Assembly: GCF_041242975.1 (NCBI RefSeq)
Contig: NZ_CP162488.1
Location: 796,001 to 860,000, forward strand
Length of the DNA stretch: 64,000 nucleotides
Source: Xanthomonas sp. DAR 35659
GTDB taxonomy: Bacteria; Pseudomonadota; Gammaproteobacteria; Xanthomonadales; Xanthomonadaceae
Direction: 5' to 3'
Below the pieces are notes generated by a model. It was not told the origin of the DNA. It was given only the letters and a program-made list of their open reading frames with translations, and did not search any database. The position numbers and the translations under genes are program-made. Shown here in pieces: positions 26,819 through 35,706 of this stretch. Every line of letters begins with the position of its first letter. Position 1 is the stretch's first letter.

Positions 26819-27457
26819 TCAGTTGCCGCCTCCGCCGGCGTCCAGGCCGTGCAGTAGCAGGCGCCCATGTTGCTGGGCGAGCGCGTGGAGGTCCGGTGCG
26901 TGCGTGCTGTCGCTACCGAACACCTCATGGAACAGCATCGCCATCAGCATCGGGCCCATGATCGAGAGGACGTAGAGCTTGGGGTCGCCGGGCGGGGCCA
27001 TGCCGCGTGCCTGGGCGCGCGCGACGATGCCGGCGACGCTGGACATCACCCGGTCGATCGCTTCGGCATGCCAGATGCGCGCCAGTTCCGGAAAGGCGCG
27101 GCTCTCGCCGATCACCATGCGCAGGATCGCCGGCAGGCGGCGGTCGCCCATGCCGTCGGCGGCGCGCGTCAGCAGCAGGGGGGCGAGGTCGGCCAGGCCG
27201 CCGTCGAAGCCGGCCGCGGCCTGTTCGATCGGTGCCAGGCTGGTCAGCAGGCCGTGGCGCACGACCGCGGCGAACAGATCCTGTTTGTTGTCGAAGTACA
27301 GGTACAGCGTGCCCTTGGCGATGCCGGCGCGCTTGGCGACGTCGGCTAGCTTGGTCTCGGCGAATCCCTTCTCGGCGAATGCGTCCAGTGCGGCGCTCAG
27401 GATCTCCGCGGGGCGGTCGTCCTTGCGCCGTTTCCAGCGGGGTTCGGCTTGGGTCAT
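26819..27457 (-). CDS. TetR-family transcriptional regulator
   Basis: 212 residues. The N-terminal helix-turn-helix (AEILSAALDAFAEKGFAETKLADVAKRAGIAKGTLYLYFDNKQ in segments, ~17-60) is classic TetR; the C-terminal ligand-binding domain is helical. ATG 27457 lies five bases after the stop of the FAD monooxygenase gene, so they form one transcript. A 38-bp inverted repeat upstream of the monooxygenase is the likely operator. This arrangement suggests a drug- or aromatic-responsive autoregulated detoxification operon. Confidence 0.93.
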   Translation of the reverse strand: MTQAEPRWKRRKDDRPAEILSAALDAFAEKGFAETKLADVAKRAGIAKGTLYLYFDNKQDLFAAVVRHGLLTSLAPIEQAAAGFDGGLADLAPLLLTRAADGMGDRRLPAILRMVIGESRAFPELARIWHAEAIDRVMSSVAGIVARAQARGMAPPGDPKLYVLSIMGPMLMAMLFHEVFGSDSTHAPDLHALAQQHGRLLLHGLDAGGGGN

Positions 27458-27461
27458 GCAA

Positions 27462-28997
27462 TCAGGCTCGGTGCGCGGCGTATCCGTGGTCGACACGATA
27501 CGCATCCAGCGCGGCCGGCGATGCGTCGGGCGTGGCGAAGGCGACGTAGCCGTCGGGACGGACCAGGTAGGCCGCGTCCTGCGCGAAGCCGGCGCGACGG
27601 TGTTCCGGCCGCCAGGCGAACACCCGCAAGGCGATGGCGCGCGCCTCGCACCAGGCCCGCAGCGCGGGCGGCGCGGCGCCGTAGACGTGCAGTTGCCAGC
27701 CGATTTGCGGCAACGGTGCGTAGTTGTCGGCGTCGCCGGCCTGCACCCACGGCAGGCGATCGCCGCCTGCCACGTCGCCGGCCTGGCCGGCGCTCAGCGG
27801 GCCGTCGCGGTAGTGCAGCATCGTCTGCGAGACGGTGCGGAACATCAGCTCGCTGACGTTGCGGCTGCGGTAGGCGAGACCGGCCAGGGCGGGGGCGACG
27901 TAGGTGCGCAGGAAGCTGGCGATGCCGCCTTCGGCGGTGACCAGGGTGAAGGCGCGGTCGGTGGTGTTGACCAGGGTGCGGGCGAAGGCCTGGCGTTCGG
28001 CGGCGTAGCTGTCCAGCACGACGTCGTGCGCGCGGCCCTGCAGCACGTCGGCGAGCTTCCACGACAGGTTGATGGCGTCGAGGATGCCGGTGTTCATGCC
28101 CTGGCCGCCGACCGGGCTGTGCACGTGCGCGGCATCGCCGAGCAGGAAGCTGCGGCCATGGCGGAACGTCGCGGCGACGCGATGATGCACGCGATAGGTG
28201 GAGAACCAGTGGATCTGCTCGACGTGCACGCCGAGGTTGGCGATCGCTTCTGCGCTGACGTCGGCGAAGGTCAGCTGTTCGGCGCGGTCGGCGCGCGCGT
28301 CGCGCGCGTCGCGCACGGTGCCGATGAGCCGGTAGTTGCCGGCGGCGCTGTAGGCCAGCACCAGGATGAAGTCGCCGTCCTCGCCCAGCGCGACATGCGC
28401 TTCGTCGGTCGACGGCAGGCCGCCGAGCACGACGTCGGCGACGTAGAACACCTGCCGGTAGGTGCCGCCTTCGAAGTCGATGCCGAGCCGATGGCGGACC
28501 GGCGAGCGCGCGCCGTCGCAGGCGGCCAGATAGCCGGCGTCGGCGTCCTGCTCGCGGCCGTCGGGCAGGCGCAGGCGCGCGCGGACGCGATCGCCGTGGT
28601 CCTCGGAGGCGAGCAGTTCCGTCTCGCGCTCGACCGCCACGCCCAGCGCGGCCAGCTCTTCGATCAGCAGGCGCTCGTGCCGGTCCTGCGGATACACCAG
28701 CACGAACGGGTAGGGCGACAGGCCCGTGGCCGAGTCCTGCAGCGCGATGCGCGCGCGGCGCTTGCCGCGCGCCCACAGGTTCATCGCCGGGGTGCGATGA
28801 CCGGCGGCGACGACCGCCTCGGCGATGCCCACCTGCCGGTACAACTCCAGGGTGCGCGCCTGCACTGCCATGGCGCGCGAGGTCTCGCCCGGGCCGGCGC
28901 TCTTGTCGATCAGGCGCACGCGCACGCCCTGCCGGACCAGCCACAACGCCAGGGTGAGCCCGGTGGGACCCGCGCCTGCGATCAGAACGTCGGTCAT
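27462..28997 (-). CDS. FAD-dependent aromatic monooxygenase (PHBH/Rdc-type)
   Basis: Flavoprotein hydroxylase, 511 residues. FAD-binding GAGPTGL (8-14), the DG motif CDGARSPVR (160-168) and GDAAHVHSPVGGQGMN (287-302) define group A monooxygenases, which hydroxylate phenols, polyketides or antibiotics such as tetracycline and rifamycin using NAD(P)H and O2. Length and the C-terminal thioredoxin-like tail fit the polyketide/rifamycin-hydroxylase branch. It precedes its TetR regulator. Its promoter overlaps a perfect 16-bp-arm inverted repeat. Confidence 0.92.
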   Translation of the reverse strand: MTDVLIAGAGPTGLTLALWLVRQGVRVRLIDKSAGPGETSRAMAVQARTLELYRQVGIAEAVVAAGHRTPAMNLWARGKRRARIALQDSATGLSPYPFVLVYPQDRHERLLIEELAALGVAVERETELLASEDHGDRVRARLRLPDGREQDADAGYLAACDGARSPVRHRLGIDFEGGTYRQVFYVADVVLGGLPSTDEAHVALGEDGDFILVLAYSAAGNYRLIGTVRDARDARADRAEQLTFADVSAEAIANLGVHVEQIHWFSTYRVHHRVAATFRHGRSFLLGDAAHVHSPVGGQGMNTGILDAINLSWKLADVLQGRAHDVVLDSYAAERQAFARTLVNTTDRAFTLVTAEGGIASFLRTYVAPALAGLAYRSRNVSELMFRTVSQTMLHYRDGPLSAGQAGDVAGGDRLPWVQAGDADNYAPLPQIGWQLHVYGAAPPALRAWCEARAIALRVFAWRPEHRRAGFAQDAAYLVRPDGYVAFATPDASPAALDAYRVDHGYAAHRA

Positions 28998-29002
28998 GTC
29001 GC

Positions 29003-29040
29003 ACCCCGATTAAATGACTTATGGGTCATTTAATCGGGGT
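29003..29040. promoter_or_regulatory. Long inverted repeat, candidate TetR operator
   Basis: ACCCCGATTAAATGAC, a six-base spacer TTATGG, then GTCATTTAATCGGGGT: perfect 16-bp arms ending five bases before the monooxygenase start codon. The AT-rich core probably overlaps the -10 region, so a bound TetR dimer would block transcription. Confidence 0.75.
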
Positions 29041-29135
29041 GGCGCCTTGCCGTCAAGCGATGCTCCCTGGCGGACGGGTCGCCAACTGTGGCGTTGCCAT
29101 GGCCGAAGGCGAGCCGTCGCGGGAGGTGTGCGCGC

Positions 29136-29363
29136 CTAGCGCCGCGACAGAAACGGCAGCAGCTCCGCCAGCACCTCCTGCGCCGATTGCTCCGGCTGCA
29201 GGTGCCCGCCGGGGATCGCCCTGCCGCTGACGTCGCTGGCCCAGCGGCGCCACAGCGCGAGCGGGGAGGGCACCGCAGCCTGCGCTTGCGGCCACAGCAC
29301 CAGCACCGGGCAGTGCAGGGCGATGCCCGCGGCCCGGTCCGCGGCGTCGTGTTCCAGGTCGTC
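29136..29363 (-). pseudogene. C-terminal remnant of an alpha/beta hydrolase (haloacetate dehalogenase-like)
   Basis: Reading the minus strand in one frame gives about 75 residues: DLEHDAADRAAGIALHCPVL, VLWPQAQAAVPSPLALWRRW, ASDVSGRAIPGGHLQPEQSA and QEVLAELLPFLSRR, then a stop at 29136-29138. This is the C-terminal third of an alpha/beta hydrolase of the haloacetate/fluoroacetate dehalogenase group, including the catalytic His in GGHLQPEQ. The N-terminal two thirds, with nucleophile and oxyanion hole, are absent, and there is no start. The 5' side abuts a MerR remnant reading the other way. Confidence 0.75.
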
Positions 29364-29572
29364 GCATGATCGCGACCGGGTTCAGCCTGGCCGAGATCCG
29401 TGCCTTTCCCGATTGCATGCGCATGATCGAGGGCGCCAGCGCGTGTCCGCAGACCAGCCCGACGCAGCGCAAGCGCCTGGCCTCCATCGAGCGCCAGATC
29501 GCCGACCTGGAGCGGCGCCGCGCGCGTCTGCTCAAGACGCTGGCCGAAGGCGTCGTCCCGCCGCTGGACTAG
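29360..29572 (+). pseudogene. C-terminal remnant of a MerR-family regulator
   Basis: RRMIATGFSLAEIRAFPDCM, then RMIEGASACPQTSPTQRKRL, ASIERQIADLERRRARLL and KTLAEGVVPPLD. This is the second half of a MerR-type regulator: the end of the DNA-binding domain (GFSLAEIR) and the long dimerisation helix. The helix-turn-helix itself is missing. The fragment is joined head to head with the hydrolase remnant, as if a single deletion removed the 5' ends of a divergent pair and the promoters between them. An ATG at 29366 exists but has no ribosome-binding site. Confidence 0.7.
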
Positions 29573-29620
29573 GTCTGCCGGCGCGGCCGGGATGCGTGAC
29601 TGCGTCCAGCGTGGGCCCGG

Positions 29621-29654
29621 TGCGGCGCGACCGTGTCGGCACGGTCGCGCCGCA
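29621..29654. terminator. Bidirectional hairpin
   Basis: TGCGGCGCGACCGTG / CACGGTCGCGCCGCA, perfect 15-bp stem with a four-base loop TCGG, between the MerR remnant on the plus strand and the VOC gene on the minus strand. Confidence 0.65.
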
Positions 29655-29704
29655 GTTGCGCGTGCGCGCCGCGCCGAGGTGGCCCCTCGCGACGGATGCA
29701 GGCG

Positions 29705-30184
29705 TCAGCCGCGCCGCGCGGCCTCGATCGCGGCGATGTCGATCCTGGTCATCTCCATCATCGCCGCGAACGCGCGCTTGGCCGCGACCGGATCCGGATC
29801 CGCGATCGCCTCGGTCAACGCGCGCGGCGTGATCTGCCAGGACACGCCCCACTTGTCCTTGCACCAGCCGCAGGCGCTTTCCTGGCCGCCGTTGCCGACG
29901 ATCGCGTTCCACAGGCGGTCGGTCTCGGCCTGATCCTCGGTGGCCACCTGGAACGAGAACGCCTCGCTGTGGCGGAACGCCGGGCCGCCGTTGAGGCCGA
30001 GGCAGGGGAGGCCGAGGACGTTGAATTCGACCGTCAGCACGTCGCCCTGCTTGCCGGCCGGATAGTCGCCGGGTGCATGGTGCACGGCGGTCACCGCGCT
30101 GTCGGAAAAGGTCGCGGCGTAGAAGGTGGCGGCCTCCAGCGCAGTGCCGTCGAACCAGAGGCAAACGGTGTTCTTGCTGATCAT
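29705..30184 (-). CDS. VOC-family protein (PhnB/3-demethylubiquinone methyltransferase-like fold)
   Basis: 159 residues of the vicinal-oxygen-chelate fold, PhnB-like: NTVCLWFDGTALEAATFYAA, then PAFRHSEAFSFQVATEDQAE and CGWCKDKWGVSWQITPRAL. These are typical of small bacterial VOC proteins annotated as PhnB or '3-demethylubiquinone-9 3-methyltransferase', most without known activity. ATG 30184 has AGGAG upstream; the open frame beyond it is Arg/Ala-rich and not family-like. Confidence 0.88.
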   Translation of the reverse strand: MISKNTVCLWFDGTALEAATFYAATFSDSAVTAVHHAPGDYPAGKQGDVLTVEFNVLGLPCLGLNGGPAFRHSEAFSFQVATEDQAETDRLWNAIVGNGGQESACGWCKDKWGVSWQITPRALTEAIADPDPVAAKRAFAAMMEMTRIDIAAIEAARRG

Positions 30185-30486
30185 CTCGACACTCCTGCGT
30201 GGACGCGGATTGGACGCGGATGGCGCAGTGGACGGCATCGCCGCTGCGTGGTCTGGGAACCGTGGAGACGCGTGCGATGCGCCGCGCGGAATGCTGCCGG
30301 CGCCGACCTGTCGCCCATGGATTCTAAGCGCGTGGAGCGCGGCCGCGCGTCGAGCCGCGAGGCGTGCAGCGCAGCGCGCTGACGCATTCAGGCCGCCGCG
30401 CCCAACGTCGATCCGCACGTCGGGCTAGCAAGCCCTTCACCTGCGATGTGGTGTTTTAGAGGCCGCACAATCATACGGAGTTCCGC
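30185..30486. other. Intergenic region, nothing recognised
   Basis: About 300 bases between the divergent VOC and small membrane protein genes; promoters for both are expected but no clear motif is seen. Confidence 0.5.
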
Positions 30487-30642
30487 ATGGACACCACGCT
30501 GATGCCCTGGGTCGCCGGGCTATTTCTCCTGTTCGTCGGATCGGCCTTCTACCTGGTCACCCGGGCGAAGAAGAACCGCAATCGCCCGGCCAAGGACGCC
30601 GCAGCGACAAAGGGCGGCGACGACCCGTCGATGAAGCCATAG
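30487..30642 (+). CDS. Small single-span membrane protein, 51 residues
   Basis: MDTTLMPWVAGLFLLFVGSA begins a 51-residue protein: one transmembrane segment (~8-24) followed by a basic, then acidic cytoplasmic tail ending GGDDPSMKP. The ATG is preceded by GGAG at seven bases. There are no homologues I can name. Good codon use and a clean ribosome-binding site favour a real gene over a chance ORF. Confidence 0.7.
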   Translation: MDTTLMPWVAGLFLLFVGSAFYLVTRAKKNRNRPAKDAAATKGGDDPSMKP

Positions 30643-30752
30643 CCCGGTACGCCGGTGCTGGATGGGGGAGCGCCATCGGCATGGGCATCAGCGTGGCGTG
30701 AGCGCGCCGTCGCGCTTCGATGGCCGTTCCCTGCGTGCCGACTGCCTCCATG

Positions 30753-32048
30753 TCATTTCGGCGTGCCCAGTCCGCCGATGTTGACCATCACCCGCAGGCC
30801 GATCACCAGCGCATCGTCCGGCGCGCGGCGCGCGGCGGGATTGCCCAGGATGTCGGGGTGGACGATGTACTGCACGTTGGGGACCACGGACAGCGGGAGC
30901 TGGCCGACGCGGTAGCTGTAGTTGAGTTCGAACATGGTCTCGTTGCGCGAGATGTCCGGCGCGGCGCCGTGTCTGCGCAGCAGGTCGTTCATGTAGCCCT
31001 GCTGGTCGGCGCTGAAGCGGTAGTAGTTCGCCATGAGGCCGAGCCCGTCGGCCGGGCGCGAGGCGAACGGCCCGCTGTAGTACAGGCCGACGGTGGCCTG
31101 CAGGTCGTACACCTGGCGCGCATCCAGCGGCGCGGCGATGTTGCCGAAGGCGACCAGCATGCGCTTGCCGTGCATGCCCTGTGGCCGGTACAGCGCGCGC
31201 TCGCCCATGGCATAGGCGCCCCAGCGGCCGCCGTCGTACATGCGCGCCTGCCCACCGACCAGGCCGCGCAATCCGCCGCTGCGGTTGTAGCGCAGGTCGC
31301 CGTAGTCGGCCGAGTTGTACCAGACGCCGGCGACATAGCGCGGCGCGCCGTGGCCCAGCGCCGGATCGGGCTCGTAGCCGACCTCCAGGGTGCCGAGCAC
31401 GCCGCTGCTGTCGGCGGTGCTCCAATCGAAGCCATTGTTGTTCTTGCGTTGCGGATTGAGTTCGAACGCGCCCACCGAAACATAGGACGCGCCCGGTTTG
31501 TAGCGCAGCTTCGCGCCCCAGTTGACGTAGGGAAAGCCGACAAAGCCGCCATCGGCCTGGCTCAGCTGGAACGGGCAATCCGATGCGCCGACGAAGCGGC
31601 AACCGTAGCGGCTGCGCGCGAATTGCCAGGTGGTGTTCATGCGTCCGGCGACGAGCTGCCAACGGCCATCGGCGAACGCTTGCTCCCAGGTCAGCTGCGC
31701 CAGTTGCGCCTGTTGCTGCGGGTACCAGTAGCCTTGCACTTTGACGCCATTGCCGATCTGGCGCTGCGACAGGCTGTCGCCGTAGTACCAGGCGCCGGTC
31801 GCGTGCACGGTGGCGCCGGGAATGCCGAACAGGCGCTCCAGATCCAGGTCGGTGCCGGCGACCACGCCGCCGGCATTGCGATCGCCGCGCGACAGGCCGC
31901 CGTCGACGTTGCGCGCGTAGTCGTTGGACCAGACGAAGCGCGGCGCGATGCCGTGCTCGTCCAGCCAGCCATCGCGGTCGGCGGCCGTGGCGGTGGCGGG
32001 CAGGGTGGCGGCCGCCAGCAACGAGACGAAAGGCAGGATTCGGGACAT
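30753..32048 (-). CDS. oprB: OprB-type carbohydrate-selective porin
   Basis: Outer-membrane porin of ~431 residues. Signal peptide (SRILPFVSLLAAATLPATATA), then a 16-strand barrel of the OprB family: GDLSxxxN-like loops, LERLFGIPGATVHATGAWYYG, and the C-terminal part ending LVIGLRVMVNIGG. It would let sugars or sugar acids cross the outer membrane. Start ATG 32048 is set by GGAG six bases upstream; an in-frame ATG four codons earlier is less likely. It is the last gene of the IclR-MFS-aldolase cluster, 265 bases after the aldolase, and so is probably part of the same uptake and catabolic function. Confidence 0.9.
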   Translation of the reverse strand: MSRILPFVSLLAAATLPATATAADRDGWLDEHGIAPRFVWSNDYARNVDGGLSRGDRNAGGVVAGTDLDLERLFGIPGATVHATGAWYYGDSLSQRQIGNGVKVQGYWYPQQQAQLAQLTWEQAFADGRWQLVAGRMNTTWQFARSRYGCRFVGASDCPFQLSQADGGFVGFPYVNWGAKLRYKPGASYVSVGAFELNPQRKNNNGFDWSTADSSGVLGTLEVGYEPDPALGHGAPRYVAGVWYNSADYGDLRYNRSGGLRGLVGGQARMYDGGRWGAYAMGERALYRPQGMHGKRMLVAFGNIAAPLDARQVYDLQATVGLYYSGPFASRPADGLGLMANYYRFSADQQGYMNDLLRRHGAAPDISRNETMFELNYSYRVGQLPLSVVPNVQYIVHPDILGNPAARRAPDDALVIGLRVMVNIGGLGTPK

Positions 32049-32313
32049 GGGACGCTCCACGGACGAGGCGATGCACGCGCTGGGCGCGCAGCAGGTGCGC
32101 GGCGTCGCGGTGCGCGAAGGGAGACACCGGCCGATCGTGGCGCCGCAGGGCGGCGTCGCGCCCGTTGGCGACGGGCACGGCCTGTGTGCGGATCCGTGGG
32201 GCCGGAAAAAACGCGGTGACGAACGCGGCGCCTGGCGCCGGTGCGCATGCCGTCGCCGCAGCGGATGGGCCGCGCACCTGCGCGGCCCATCGCACGGAAG
32301 GACGCCCGTCGGG

Positions 32314-33243
32314 TCAGGCCACCTTGCCGAGGCCGGCGGCGGCCATCGCGTCGGCGATTTCCTTGTCGGCGCCTTCGGCCAGCGGCAGCAGCGGCGAACG
32401 CACCGTGGCGTGATCGAGCAGGCCGCGCGCGGCCAGCGCCCACTTCAGCGCGACCGAGCCTTCCATGTGCGAGCCGCGGTGGTAGACGCTCTTGGTCACC
32501 GGCAGCAGGCGGTCGTGCAGTTCGCGCGCCTTGGCGTAGTCCTTGGCCTTGCCGGCATTGATCATCTCGATCAGCGGCTCCGGCGCGATGCAGCCGTAGC
32601 CGACCAGCGCGCCGTCCATGTCGAACATGGTGTGCAGCAGGTACTCGTCGTGGCAGGTCAGCACCGGCACGTTCGGACGCTCCTTGCGGAACACCGGGAT
32701 CTCGGTGTCCCAGCGCTTCATGTTGCGCACGCCGTTCTTCATCGCGATCACGCCTGGCAGCGCGGCGATCTCCAGCAGCGTCTCCAGGTTGTAGGTGGCC
32801 TTGGTCACGTCGGGGTACTGGAACAGGATCATCGGCAGGCCGCTGGCCTCGTGGATGGCCTTGTAGCGGTCCTGCGGCGCGCCCTTCTGGTAGCCGAAGC
32901 GCAGCCAGCCGTGCGAGGGATAGATCAGGCCCGCCGAGGCGCCGGCGGCGACCGCGCGCTTGGCTTCGTCGGCGGCCACCCGGGTGCCTTCCAGGGTGAT
33001 GCCGGCGATGATCGGAATGCGCGCGTCGACGGCGTCGCGGAACGCCTCGATCACCTTGGCCTGCTCGTCGCGCTCCAGGAAGGTGCCTTCGCCGGCGTGG
33101 CCGAGCACGGTCAGGCCCTTGACGCCGTCGATGCTGCCCAGCCACTTGCCGATGCGCTTGATCGCGGAATAGTCCACGGCGCCGTCGCGGGTGAACGGGG
33201 TGACGGGCGCGGGAACCAGGCCTTTCAGGTCGATGTTGCTCAT
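32314..33243 (-). CDS. Dihydrodipicolinate synthase/KDG-aldolase family protein
   Basis: Class I lyase, 309 residues, (beta/alpha)8 barrel. Schiff-base Lys169 in VIAMKNG and Tyr143 in FQYP are conserved. GHAGEGTFL (48-56) replaces the GTTGE of DapA, and the pattern matches the branch of dehydratases/aldolases acting on 2-keto-3-deoxy sugar acids rather than true DapA. The substrate cannot be fixed from sequence. It sits between an MFS transporter and a porin under an IclR regulator, which supports a catabolic role; no sugar-acid dehydratase is present in the cluster. Confidence 0.9.
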   Translation of the reverse strand: MSNIDLKGLVPAPVTPFTRDGAVDYSAIKRIGKWLGSIDGVKGLTVLGHAGEGTFLERDEQAKVIEAFRDAVDARIPIIAGITLEGTRVAADEAKRAVAAGASAGLIYPSHGWLRFGYQKGAPQDRYKAIHEASGLPMILFQYPDVTKATYNLETLLEIAALPGVIAMKNGVRNMKRWDTEIPVFRKERPNVPVLTCHDEYLLHTMFDMDGALVGYGCIAPEPLIEMINAGKAKDYAKARELHDRLLPVTKSVYHRGSHMEGSVALKWALAARGLLDHATVRSPLLPLAEGADKEIADAMAAAGLGKVA

Positions 33244-33350
33244 GCTGTTTTCCTCTTCTTCGGATCAACGGGGGATGGAAGTCGAACGCGGGTTCGACGT
33301 GGGGTGGTGCGAATCGATGGGGTGCGGCTTCGTGCCTGCCGCGGCTGGGT

Positions 33351-34754
33351 TCAGGGCGAGAGTTCTTCCAGCGATCTGCCCTTGGTTTCCAGGGCGCACA
33401 GCAGGGTCACCGCCGCGCCGGCCAGCAACACGGCGGCGAAGGCGACGAACACGTAGCGCAGGCCGATGCCGGCGATGACCGCGCCGACCACCAGCGGGCC
33501 GCTGGCCGAACCCAGCCGCAGCCAGGCGCTGCCCAGGCCGGTGCCGATGGCTCGGATGCGGGTGGGGTAGAGCTCGGCCGAATACAGGTACAGCGAGAAG
33601 GTGATGGTCTGCACCGCGGCATAGCCCAGCGCGGCGAACACCAGCACCTGCAGCGCCGAGGTGCCGCCCAGCATCGCCAGCGCCAGCAACGGAATGCTGC
33701 CGGCGGCGAAGGCGATGACGTACCAGCGCTTGCGCCCGACCCGGTCGATCGACAGCGCGCACGCCACCGCGGCGGCGACGCCGGCCAGCGAGGTGAGGAA
33801 GCCGTAGGCGATGCTCTGCTGCAGGGACAGTCCGAAATGCTGGCGGTACAGCGTCGGCAGCCAGGTGATGAGGCCGTTGGCCACCAGGTAGGAGCAGAAC
33901 CACAGGCACCAGATCACCAGGGTGCGCTTGAGATAGACGCTGCCGAACAGTTCGCGCCAGTCCGAGCGCTGCGCCTTGGGCAGCGCGCCGCGATCGAACA
34001 CCGGCGCCGGCAACGGGCCGTGACGGCGCTCGGCGCCGCGCTCGAGCTCGGACACGATCGCGTCGGCCTTGTCGTAGCGGCCCTTGGACGCCAGCCAGCG
34101 CGGCGATTCGAACATGAAGAAGCGCAGCGGGATCAGGATCGCCGCGGGCACCAGCCCGACCATGAACATCGCCTTCCAGCCGTAGGCCGGCACCAGGAAG
34201 TAGCCGATGCCGCCGGCGGCGACCAGGCCCAGCAGGAACATCACCTCGTAGAGCAGGAAGAAGCGGCCGCGCTTCTTCGAGCCGATCAGCTCGTTGATGT
34301 AGGCGCTGGCCACCGGCACTTCGCCGCCGGTGCCGATGCCTTGCACGAAGCGGAACGCCATCATCGCCGCGGCGCCGCCGGCGAACAGGCAGGCGATGTC
34401 CATCGACACGAACAGCAGAATGGTGAACAGCAGGACGTGCAGGCGGCCGATGCGTTCGGCCAGCCAGCCGAAGAACACCGAGCCGAGCAACTGGCCCAGG
34501 TAGCCGGCCGACAGGATCATGCCGATCTGCCTCGCCGACAGATCCCACTCCTTGGCCAGCACCGGCATCGCGTAGGCGATGGCGATCACCGTGTAGCCGT
34601 CGAAGAAGGTGGCGGCGCCGACGATGTTGCGCGCCCACCAGACCTGGCGGGTGATGGGCAGGCGTTCGAGCCGGGCGCCGATCTCCGCCTGCGCCTCGGC
34701 GGGCGGCAGCGATCGGGCGGTGGCGGCATTGGCGGTGGTGGTGGGCATGAGCAT
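33351..34754 (-). CDS. MFS transporter (sugar/organic-acid:H+ symporter type)
   Basis: 467 residues, 12 predicted membrane segments. Family signatures are GYTVIAIAYAMP in TM1, GWLAERIGRLHVL after TM2, and ELYPTRIRAIGTG after TM10, typical of the sugar porter/SV2-like and aromatic-acid symporters. It lies 107 bases before the aldolase gene and 97 after the IclR gene, and probably imports the substrate of the pathway. An acidic/basic N-terminal ~35 residues precede TM1. Confidence 0.92.
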   Translation of the reverse strand: MLMPTTTANAATARSLPPAEAQAEIGARLERLPITRQVWWARNIVGAATFFDGYTVIAIAYAMPVLAKEWDLSARQIGMILSAGYLGQLLGSVFFGWLAERIGRLHVLLFTILLFVSMDIACLFAGGAAAMMAFRFVQGIGTGGEVPVASAYINELIGSKKRGRFFLLYEVMFLLGLVAAGGIGYFLVPAYGWKAMFMVGLVPAAILIPLRFFMFESPRWLASKGRYDKADAIVSELERGAERRHGPLPAPVFDRGALPKAQRSDWRELFGSVYLKRTLVIWCLWFCSYLVANGLITWLPTLYRQHFGLSLQQSIAYGFLTSLAGVAAAVACALSIDRVGRKRWYVIAFAAGSIPLLALAMLGGTSALQVLVFAALGYAAVQTITFSLYLYSAELYPTRIRAIGTGLGSAWLRLGSASGPLVVGAVIAGIGLRYVFVAFAAVLLAGAAVTLLCALETKGRSLEELSP

Positions 34755-34851
34755 CGTTGCTGCCTTTCGCAGGACAAGAAGAACCCGGCGCGGGCGCCGG
34801 GGCGTCCACGAAGCGGTCGGATTGCGGGGAACCGGGCGGACGCCCGGCCGG

Positions 34852-35706
34852 TCAGGTGCTGGGTGCGGTCACGGCGACGCTCCCGCTGGCCTGGATCGCG
34901 AAGGCGATGTCCTTGGCCGCGAGCAGGGTGGGTGGAAGGGCGGTGTTGAGCAGTTCGTCATGGCTGGTGCGCACCGACGGCGCGGCGACGCTGATCGCGC
35001 CGAGCGGATAGGCGTCGGCGTCCAGCACCGGCACCGCCAGCACGCGCAATCCCTCGGTCAGCATCGAATCGAGGATCACGTAGTTGTCGCGGCGGATGCG
35101 CGCGAAGGTGCCGAGCATGGCGGCGATCTCCGGGGCGTGCGGCGCCTGCACGTTGACCCCGGTCACCCGGGTCACTTCCGCCGGCGACAGATGCGCGAGC
35201 ATGGCCAGGCCGATCGCGGTGCGGGTGCTGGGCACGGTGGTGCCGATGCGGATGTCCACGCCCAGCCGGGTGATGCCGGCGCGGACCCGCTCGATGTAGA
35301 GCACGTCGGGGCCCTGCAGCACCGCGAAGCTGGCCGCTTCATTGACGTCGCTGACCAGCGCGCGCAGCAACGGCCGCACCACGCTGCGCAGGTCGCGGCG
35401 GGCGATGGCGTGGAAGCCGAGGTCGAGCACCTTCAGGGTCAGGCGGAAGCGGCGGCTGTCGGGAAGGCGATGCACGTAGCCCAGCTCGACCAGCGTGTTG
35501 AGCATGCGGAAGGTGGTTCCCGGGTCGAGGTTGGCCAGCGCCGCGATCTGGCTCAGCGACAGTTCCTCGTGCTCGGAGGAGAACGCCTCGAGGACGCGAA
35601 AGCCCTTCGCCAGCGACTGCACGGTGCTGCGCAGTTTCTTGTCCGCCGCCTCGCTGCCGTCTTCGACGGCGCTGTCCACGGCGCCTGGGGAGATTGTCTT
35701 GGTCAT
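34852..35706 (-). CDS. IclR-family transcriptional regulator
   Basis: 284 residues. An N-terminal winged helix (VQSLAKGFRVLEAFSSEHEE followed by LSLSQIAALANLDPGTTFRMLNTL) and a C-terminal IclR effector domain (RLGVDIRIGTTVPSTRTAIG, DSMLTEGLRVLAVPVLDADA) define the family, which controls aromatic and sugar-acid catabolism. ATG 35706 is supported by AGGA upstream; the longer frame is not family-like. It heads the catabolic cluster in the same orientation. Confidence 0.93.
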   Translation of the reverse strand: MTKTISPGAVDSAVEDGSEAADKKLRSTVQSLAKGFRVLEAFSSEHEELSLSQIAALANLDPGTTFRMLNTLVELGYVHRLPDSRRFRLTLKVLDLGFHAIARRDLRSVVRPLLRALVSDVNEAASFAVLQGPDVLYIERVRAGITRLGVDIRIGTTVPSTRTAIGLAMLAHLSPAEVTRVTGVNVQAPHAPEIAAMLGTFARIRRDNYVILDSMLTEGLRVLAVPVLDADAYPLGAISVAAPSVRTSHDELLNTALPPTLLAAKDIAFAIQASGSVAVTAPST

